Shown here: piece by piece, positions 35,024-39,820 of the stretch
Numbering within the stretch: the stretch's first letter is position 1
Layout of the letters: each line of letters opens with the position of its first letter
Assembly (NCBI RefSeq): GCF_018397995.1
Contig: NZ_BBQH01000086.1
Coordinates: forward strand, 1 to 39,820
From: Rhizomonospora bruguierae
GTDB lineage: Bacteria > Actinomycetota > Actinomycetes > Mycobacteriales > Micromonosporaceae
DNA: 39,820 bases
Direction of reading: 5' to 3'
The notes under the pieces: model-generated
Told to the model about the DNA's origin: nothing
Databases searched by the model: none
The model's input: only the letters and a program-made list of their open reading frames with translations
Program-made: the position numbers and the translations under genes

Positions 35024-35829
35024 GCCGCTGCGTCGGCCGGTCGCCGGCCGATCGTCGAGAACATGAACTGTGCGCGCACCACCATCCGCGGGTCGTGGGC
35101 CAGCCGCTCCAACCGCTCCAGCCGCTCGTCGTCCCAGCCCTCGGCAAGGAACCCGTCCCGCATCTGCGCCACGTTCGCGAGCGTCAGCAGGGCGCCCGGG
35201 CTGCCGCCCGGCCACGCCCGGGACGAGATCTCGGTCTGGACGTCCACCAGCCCGGCCGCGGTGAACAGGCCGTGCAACTGGCCGCCCCAGGTCTCCTCGT
35301 TGCCGCCGGCGACGAGCAGCCGGCGCAGCGTGAGCTGGTACTGCTCCCACAGGTCGGCCGACTCCCGGTCCGGCGCGTCGAGCACCCACCGGTCGTACGA
35401 CGTGTCCCAGTCCTCCACGACCAGCGCGCCACCGGGGGCGAGAGCGGCGGCCAGCCGGCGCAGCACCCCCCGCCGGTCGTCGAGGTGGATCAGCACGAGC
35501 CGGGCGTGGATCAGGTCCCACGGTCCCTGCGGCACCGGCTCGGCGAGCAGGTCGTGGGCGAGCACCTCGTACCCGCCATCGGCGGTCAGGTGCCGCGGCT
35601 TCAGGTCGGTCGCCAGCACCCGCCCGGTCGGTCCGACCCGCGCCGCGAGCCATCGCGCCACGCTGCCGCCACCGGCGCCGACCTCCAGGCACCGCCGGCC
35701 GGTCAGGTCGCCGAGCGAGGACAGCCGGTCGAAGGTGACCCCGTCCAGAATGGCGGGCAGGTGGTTGTGCCGGTCGACGGCCGCGGCGTCGTCGTTGTCG
35801 AACGCGTACGAGGTCGCGGAAAGGCTCAT
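35020..35829 (-). CDS. SAM-dependent methyltransferase
   Basis: A 269-residue class I methyltransferase. Motif I binding S-adenosylmethionine is CLEVGAGGGSVARWLA (about residues 47-62), followed by the acidic end of strand 2 in VLATDLKPRHL. The post-motif WDLIHARLVLIHLDDRRGVLRRLAAALAPGGALVVEDW is typical of small-molecule enzymes. The substrate is not evident. It is translationally coupled to the ABC permease by a 4-base overlap, an unusual partner that suggests it acts on the transported compound or a product of it (inference). Confidence 0.88.
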   Translation of the reverse strand: MSLSATSYAFDNDDAAAVDRHNHLPAILDGVTFDRLSSLGDLTGRRCLEVGAGGGSVARWLAARVGPTGRVLATDLKPRHLTADGGYEVLAHDLLAEPVPQGPWDLIHARLVLIHLDDRRGVLRRLAAALAPGGALVVEDWDTSYDRWVLDAPDRESADLWEQYQLTLRRLLVAGGNEETWGGQLHGLFTAAGLVDVQTEISSRAWPGGSPGALLTLANVAQMRDGFLAEGWDDERLERLERLAHDPRMVVRAQFMFSTIGRRPADAAA

Positions 35830-35855
35830 GGTCGGCTGCTCCCCTGTCGGTCGGG

Positions 35856-35881
35856 CACGGCGGCGCGAGCGCGCCGCCGTG
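35856..35881 (-). terminator. Perfect 12-bp hairpin after the Leu/Ile/Val-type binding protein
   Basis: CACGGCGGCGCG (35856-35867) pairs fully with CGCGCCGCCGTG (35870-35881), loop AG. It lies 23 bases past the stop at 35905 and 26 bases before the methyltransferase start, so it separates the two transcripts or attenuates read-through. Confidence 0.65.
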
Positions 35882-35904
35882 GGTGTGTCACTGCCGCGGC
35901 GGCG

Positions 35905-37086
35905 TCAACCGGCCAGCCGCCAGCGGTCACCGCTGGCGACGAGCGTGGTCAGCGCCTGCGGCATCAGGCCGGAGTGGTTGGCCGCGGTCATCCGGATGGG
36001 CCCGCTCAACCCCTCCAACTGCGCGGACTCGAGCGCCTCGCGCAGCGCCTCCCGGTCGCCGGGGCTCACCCGGTCGGCCGCGTCCACCACCAGTTGGACG
36101 GCGTCCGCGGCGAAGGACGCGAACGCGGAGTAGGTGCCGTACCGGGACGCGTAGTCGCGGAACCACGCCTTGCGGGCGGCCTTGGCCGGCGAGGTGGCGA
36201 TGATGTCGTCGCTGACCAGCGTCGGCGTGAACACCATCAGCGCGCCGGTCACCGCGGAGGCGTTCGGCCCGGTGATGAACAGGTCGTCCGCGGCGGCCGC
36301 GTCGAAGAAGATCTGGCCGTGGTACCGCGCGTCCCGCAGGGCCCGGCTCACCTGGTCCGGCAGCGGGGCCAGGGCGATCACGATCACCGCGTCCGGCTTG
36401 GAGTCGGCCACCCGGTGGGCCAGCTCGCCGAGGGCCACGTCGTCGTCCCGCAGCGACTCGGAGTCCGTGATATCGATCTTGGCCTTCGCCAGCTCGGTCT
36501 CCAGCGCCGCCCGCATCTCGGTGCCGTAACCGTCCTTCGTGGTCAGCAGCGCCACCGACGTGGCCCGCGCCCGCTTCAGCTCGGCGGCCATCAGGGGCGC
36601 GTCGTCGGACGCGTTGGGCGCCAGCTTGAACACGTACCGGCGCTGTTCGGCCGGGGCGACGACGGCGCTGGACAGGGCCAGCGAGATGGTCGGCAGCTTC
36701 GCCTGGTTCACCGTAGACGAGACGGACGTGACGCACTCCGCGCAGGCGCCCATGATCAGCGCCGAGACGGACCCGTCGGCCGCCAGCGAGGCCACATTGG
36801 ACGCCGAGGTGTTCTGGTCGGAGCGGTTGTCCCGCACCTCCAGGCGCACCTTGCGCCCGCCGAGCAGGTTCTGCCGGTTCACCTGATCGATCTTGAGTTC
36901 CAGCGCGCGCCGGTAGGCCACGCCGAGCGTGGCGCCCGCGCCGGACAGTTCGAGGTCGGCGCCGATGACGATGTCCGGGCCGCCGCCGGAGGCGCCGCCG
37001 CCGCCCACCGAGTCGCAGCCGGCCGTGCCGGCGAGGGCGGTGAGCAGCGCGACCGCGCTGGCGACCGCGGCGCGGTACGTCTTCAA
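35905..37086 (-). CDS. Branched-chain-amino-acid-type ABC substrate-binding lipoprotein
   Basis: A 393-residue type I periplasmic-binding fold protein (Peripla_BP_6, Leu/Ile/Val or urea/amide type). The signal peptide TYRAAVASAVALLTALAGTAGC ends in a lipobox Cys near residue 23, followed by a Gly-rich linker. The core starts DIVIGADLELSGAGATLGVAYRRALELKIDQVN and has KVRLEVRDNRSD and TKDGYGTEMRAALE, the usual family stretches. The start was chosen at TTG 37086 because GGAGGAG sits five to eight bases upstream and gives a normal signal peptide; further-upstream starts add a charged non-signal segment. No permease or ATPase of this family is adjacent. It is divergent from the nitrate-sensor-like kinase, so it may be a sensory partner rather than part of an importer (inference). 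Confidence 0.88.
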   Translation of the reverse strand: MKTYRAAVASAVALLTALAGTAGCDSVGGGGASGGGPDIVIGADLELSGAGATLGVAYRRALELKIDQVNRQNLLGGRKVRLEVRDNRSDQNTSASNVASLAADGSVSALIMGACAECVTSVSSTVNQAKLPTISLALSSAVVAPAEQRRYVFKLAPNASDDAPLMAAELKRARATSVALLTTKDGYGTEMRAALETELAKAKIDITDSESLRDDDVALGELAHRVADSKPDAVIVIALAPLPDQVSRALRDARYHGQIFFDAAAADDLFITGPNASAVTGALMVFTPTLVSDDIIATSPAKAARKAWFRDYASRYGTYSAFASFAADAVQLVVDAADRVSPGDREALREALESAQLEGLSGPIRMTAANHSGLMPQALTTLVASGDRWRLAG

Positions 37087-37588
37087 CTTCTCCTCCGGGG
37101 TGGGTACGGATGGACCGTGGCGCCTGACGCCGGCCCTAACGCGCGGGACTGCCGGGAAAGTGACCGGGCGGGGCCCGCCCGCGGTGCGGCAGGGGCCGAG
37201 ACCGTCACATCGGACTTGTCCGCTGTGGCGCACCCACCTTGCCAAGGGAGTGGGCACCGGTCAAGGCCGCCTATTCCCCGATCTCCCGTTCCGACGGCCG
37301 CGCGGTGTAACCCTCGGAAACCCGAACAAGAAGATCATTGCTATACGACAAAGGTCAGGCTTTTTCGACGCCTCGCGTTATGCCTGCTCATACCCCGTGA
37401 ATTCGATTTCCGTCATGCCCGACGGGCCAACGGTTTCGTGCCGCGTGACCTTTTTCTGCAACCCTGAGGCTTCCTTCCGGGCCCACGGCATGGTGGAATC
37501 CCCGTCGTGCCTCACGGCGCCCCCTCGCCCTGCCCCTTGGACGGCGAGGCGCTGCAGACCGCCGGCACCCGTGGACGGAGGACGCACG
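37087..37588. other. Divergent intergenic region, AT-richer centre, no gene
   Basis: About 500 bases separate the two divergent starts. I see no gene. The stretch at about 37300-37480 is clearly richer in A/T than the rest (ATCATTGCTATACGACAAAG, CTTTTTCGACG, GACCTTTTTCTGC). TATACG at 37342-37347 is a possible -10 box toward the kinase. The segment should hold promoters for both genes. Confidence 0.5.
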
Positions 37589-39820
37589 TTGACCGGTCGG
37601 ATCCCGTCGCTTACCAGAGCGACGTCAAAGGCCGCACGGCACAATGACCGTGGCCTGCGGCCCTGGCTGCGCGATGCCAGCCTCGGGTCCAAACTCGCAT
37701 TTGTGCTGGTCATTCCGTTGTTGGCGGTTGCCGGCCTGGCCACGGCGCGACTGGTGGACAGCGGACAGCGCGCCGGCGACGCCGGACTGGTACGTTCGCT
37801 GGCCACCCTTTCCTCGAAGGCCTCGGCGCTCTCCCACGAACTGCACCGGGAGCGAATGGCCGCGGCCGACCTGCTCGGCGGCGGCAGCGCGGGGCGCGAC
37901 CCCAAGCCGTTCAACCAGCAGGTGCAGCGCACCGACTCGGCGGTGACCGCCTACACCGCCCAGCGCGCCAAACTGGGCAGCATCCCGGACCTGGTGCGCG
38001 AGCGCGTGACCCGGCTGGACCAGGAGATCACCACGCTCGGCACGCTGCGCCAGGAGGTGCTCGAGGGCAAGGGCATCGGCGCCGCCGAGTCGGTGCTGCG
38101 GTACGGCGTGGTCATCGACGAACTGGTGTCCTACCAGGAGTCCGTCGGCCAGATCGCCGGCGACAACGACCTGGCCGAGACCATGCGCGCCGTGGCCGCG
38201 CTCAGCAAGACCAAGGCGGAGCTGAGCCGGGCCCAGGCCGTGGCGGTGGTGAGCCTGCGCGCCGGCCAACTCGACGACGAGGACCTCGCGGCGTTCCTGG
38301 CCGCGCTCACCGGCCAGCAGGAGGCGCTGCTCCAGTTCAACCTCGCCGCCTCCCCCGAGCAGCGCCGGCTGGTCGAGGGCACGGTCGCCGGCGACGCGCT
38401 GGTCCTGGCGGACCAGGCCGAGACGAAGATCCGCCGCTCGGCGAACAAGACCCCGCTGATCACGTCGCAGGACGCGTCCCAGGCCCTCGGCGCGGTCGTC
38501 GACCTGGTCCGGTGGGTCCAGCAGCGGCTGGACGACGCCCTCGTGCAGCACGCCAGCGACCTGCGCGACTCGGTGCTGCGCCAGGTCGTCATCGAGTCCG
38601 CCGCGGTGCTGCTGCTGCTCGCACTGGCCATCACGCTCGCGCTGCTGCTGGCCCGCAGCCTGGTCCGGTCGCTGAGCCGGCTGCGCGAGGGCGCGCTGAC
38701 CGTGGCCAACCGGGACCTGCCGGAGACCGTGGCCCGGCTCGGCAACCCCGACGCGCTCGGCGAACACACCCCCGAGCAGATCGCCGCTCAGGTGCGCGAC
38801 CCGATCCAGCTGCACGGCCGGGACGAAATCGGCCAGGTGGCGCAGGCGTTCAACGTCGTGCACCGGGAGGCGGTCCGGGTCGCCGCCGAGCAGGCCGCCC
38901 TGAACACCAGCGTCTCCGCCATGTTCCTCAACCTGGCCCGGCGCAGCCAGTCGCTGGTGGACCGGATGATCGAGCAGCTGGACGACATCGAGCGCGGCGA
39001 GGAGGACCCGCAACGGCTGTCCCGGCTGTTCGCCCTGGACCACCTGGCCACCCGGATGCGCCGCAACGACGAGAACCTGCTCGTCCTGGCCGGCGCCGAC
39101 TCCAGCCCGCCGCGCGACGAGGACGCCCTCGTCGTGGACGTGCTGCGCGCCGCACAGTCCGAAGTGGAGCAGTACGCGCGGATCGAGTTCGGCACCGTCG
39201 ACACCGACGTGGCCGTGGTCCCCGCGGCCGTCAACGATGTCGTGCGGCTGATCGCCGAGCTGTTCGACAACGCCACCCGGTTCTCCCCGCCCACCGCCGC
39301 GGTGGTCGCCGAGGCGCGCCGGGTCGGCGACCACGTCATCATCCAGATCGAGGACCGCGGCCTGGGCATGCCGGCCGACCAGGTCGGCCGGCTCAACGCC
39401 CGGCTGGCCGAGCCGCCGGCCGTGGACATCACCGCGTTCCGGATGATGGGCCTGGCCGTGGTGGGCCGGCTCGCCGCCCGCCACCGCATCCGGGTGGAGC
39501 TGCGCTGCGAACCGGGCATGGGCACCATGGCGTACGTCACGCTGCCCACCCCGCTGCTGGTCCTGCCCCGCTCGCGGATGCGCGACGGCGCCCCGCTGCG
39601 CCCCCGCCCGCCGGTCGCCGAGCTCAGCGCCGGCCCGCGCCGGGAGCTGGGTAGCCAGCCCGCGCAACCGCTGCTGGCCCCGGCGGCCAGCGCCTTCGGC
39701 GGCGGCCCCGCGCTGGGCTCCTTCTCCGGGTTCGGCAACGCGACCGTGGCGCACGGCTCGAACGGCAGCGGCACCGCCCGGGACGCGATGGCCCCGGCCG
39801 CGTCGTCCGCCCCCCCGCTG
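37589..39820 (+). CDS. Nitrate/nitrite-sensor-type histidine kinase, conservon CvnA-like (incomplete at right edge)
   Basis: The frame is open from TTG 37589 to the window end (744 codons, no stop), so the C-terminus is missing. TTG was chosen because GGAGGA lies six bases upstream. Layout: cytoplasmic N-terminus, membrane span at about 36-55 (LAFVLVIPLLAVAGLATARL), extracellular helical NIT-type sensor (about 60-330), second span at about 334-358 (VLLLLALAITLALLLARSLV), HAMP-like region with GRDEIGQVAQAFNVVHREA, then a kinase core. The phospho-acceptor-region match is FALDHLATRMRR with H485. The ATPase has the N-box N561 (ELFDNATRFSPP), D589 (EDRGLGMP) and GMGT. The tail past about residue 660 is Pro/Ala/Gly-rich. 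This architecture is that of the first gene of actinobacterial conservons, so roadblock, DUF742 and GTPase genes are expected next. Confidence 0.9.
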   Translation, partial: MTGRIPSLTRATSKAARHNDRGLRPWLRDASLGSKLAFVLVIPLLAVAGLATARLVDSGQRAGDAGLVRSLATLSSKASALSHELHRERMAAADLLGGGSAGRDPKPFNQQVQRTDSAVTAYTAQRAKLGSIPDLVRERVTRLDQEITTLGTLRQEVLEGKGIGAAESVLRYGVVIDELVSYQESVGQIAGDNDLAETMRAVAALSKTKAELSRAQAVAVVSLRAGQLDDEDLAAFLAALTGQQEALLQFNLAASPEQRRLVEGTVAGDALVLADQAETKIRRSANKTPLITSQDASQALGAVVDLVRWVQQRLDDALVQHASDLRDSVLRQVVIESAAVLLLLALAITLALLLARSLVRSLSRLREGALTVANRDLPETVARLGNPDALGEHTPEQIAAQVRDPIQLHGRDEIGQVAQAFNVVHREAVRVAAEQAALNTSVSAMFLNLARRSQSLVDRMIEQLDDIERGEEDPQRLSRLFALDHLATRMRRNDENLLVLAGADSSPPRDEDALVVDVLRAAQSEVEQYARIEFGTVDTDVAVVPAAVNDVVRLIAELFDNATRFSPPTAAVVAEARRVGDHVIIQIEDRGLGMPADQVGRLNARLAEPPAVDITAFRMMGLAVVGRLAARHRIRVELRCEPGMGTMAYVTLPTPLLVLPRSRMRDGAPLRPRPPVAELSAGPRRELGSQPAQPLLAPAASAFGGGPALGSFSGFGNATVAHGSNGSGTARDAMAPAASSAPPL

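Noticed and set aside
38131-39774. Minus-strand and +1-frame open frames over the kinase gene
   Set aside because: The true frame (TTG 37589 onward) shows membrane spans and N-, G1- and G2-box kinase motifs; the others are shadows with Arg/Pro/His-rich content.

Overview
The window is high-GC DNA (roughly 70%, with G/C-dominated third codon positions) from a filamentous actinomycete, most likely Micromonosporaceae (Micromonospora/Salinispora type). The taxonomic pointers are WhiA, RbpA, OpcA, an actinobacterial suf operon headed by sufR and carrying a Rieske ferredoxin, and a conservon-type sensor kinase. Assignment to family is inference from gene content and layout, not from a marker-gene comparison. 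Most of the window is conserved chromosomal core; I saw no prophage, transposase, CRISPR array, tRNA or rRNA.

Layout. (1) 30-686: LuxR-type response regulator without a kinase beside it. (2) 848-7586 (minus strand): one tightly coupled operon sufR-sufB-sufD-Rieske-sufC-sufS-sufU-sufT for Fe-S cluster assembly. It has an apparent SufR operator lying on a leaderless promoter and ends in a hairpin at 805-832. (3) 7693-11283: heme A genes ctaA and ctaB, separated by an ATP-grasp gene with no normal start codon and a small conserved hypothetical gene. (4) 11860-20193 (plus strand): tkt-tal-pgi-zwf-opcA-pgl, the oxidative and non-oxidative pentose phosphate pathway, followed by an MFS exporter. (5) 21749-23283: decayed Abi-family gene and a solitary NitT/TauT-type binding lipoprotein with a structured leader. 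(6) 23651-32544 (minus strand): rbpA, then secG-tpiA-pgk-gap, then whiA-yvcK-rapZ-uvrC. (7) 32605-37086 (minus strand): Tat/lipoprotein-type Rieske protein, an ABC ATPase and permease coupled to a methyltransferase, and a Leu/Ile/Val-type binding protein. (8) 37589 to the right edge (plus strand): a large nitrate-sensor-like histidine kinase, incomplete, probably the first gene of a conservon.

How it works together. Carbon flow through the pentose phosphate cycle (pgi, zwf, opcA, pgl, tkt, tal) and lower glycolysis (gap, pgk, tpiA) sits beside regulators that link carbon status to cell-envelope growth and sporulation (YvcK, RapZ, WhiA). The suf operon feeds Fe-S enzymes, and CtaA/CtaB make heme A for the terminal oxidase. 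Translational coupling by 1- or 4-base stop/start overlaps is the rule inside the operons.

The most interesting non-coding signals are the SufR operator/promoter, a recurring leaderless promoter pattern (-10 hexamer, 6-7 bases, then GTG or ATG), the hairpin occupying the start of the ATP-grasp gene, a MITE-like inverted-repeat segment at 11405-11632, and a leader before the orphan binding protein that can pair its own ribosome-binding site. I found no clear wholly new multi-gene system.
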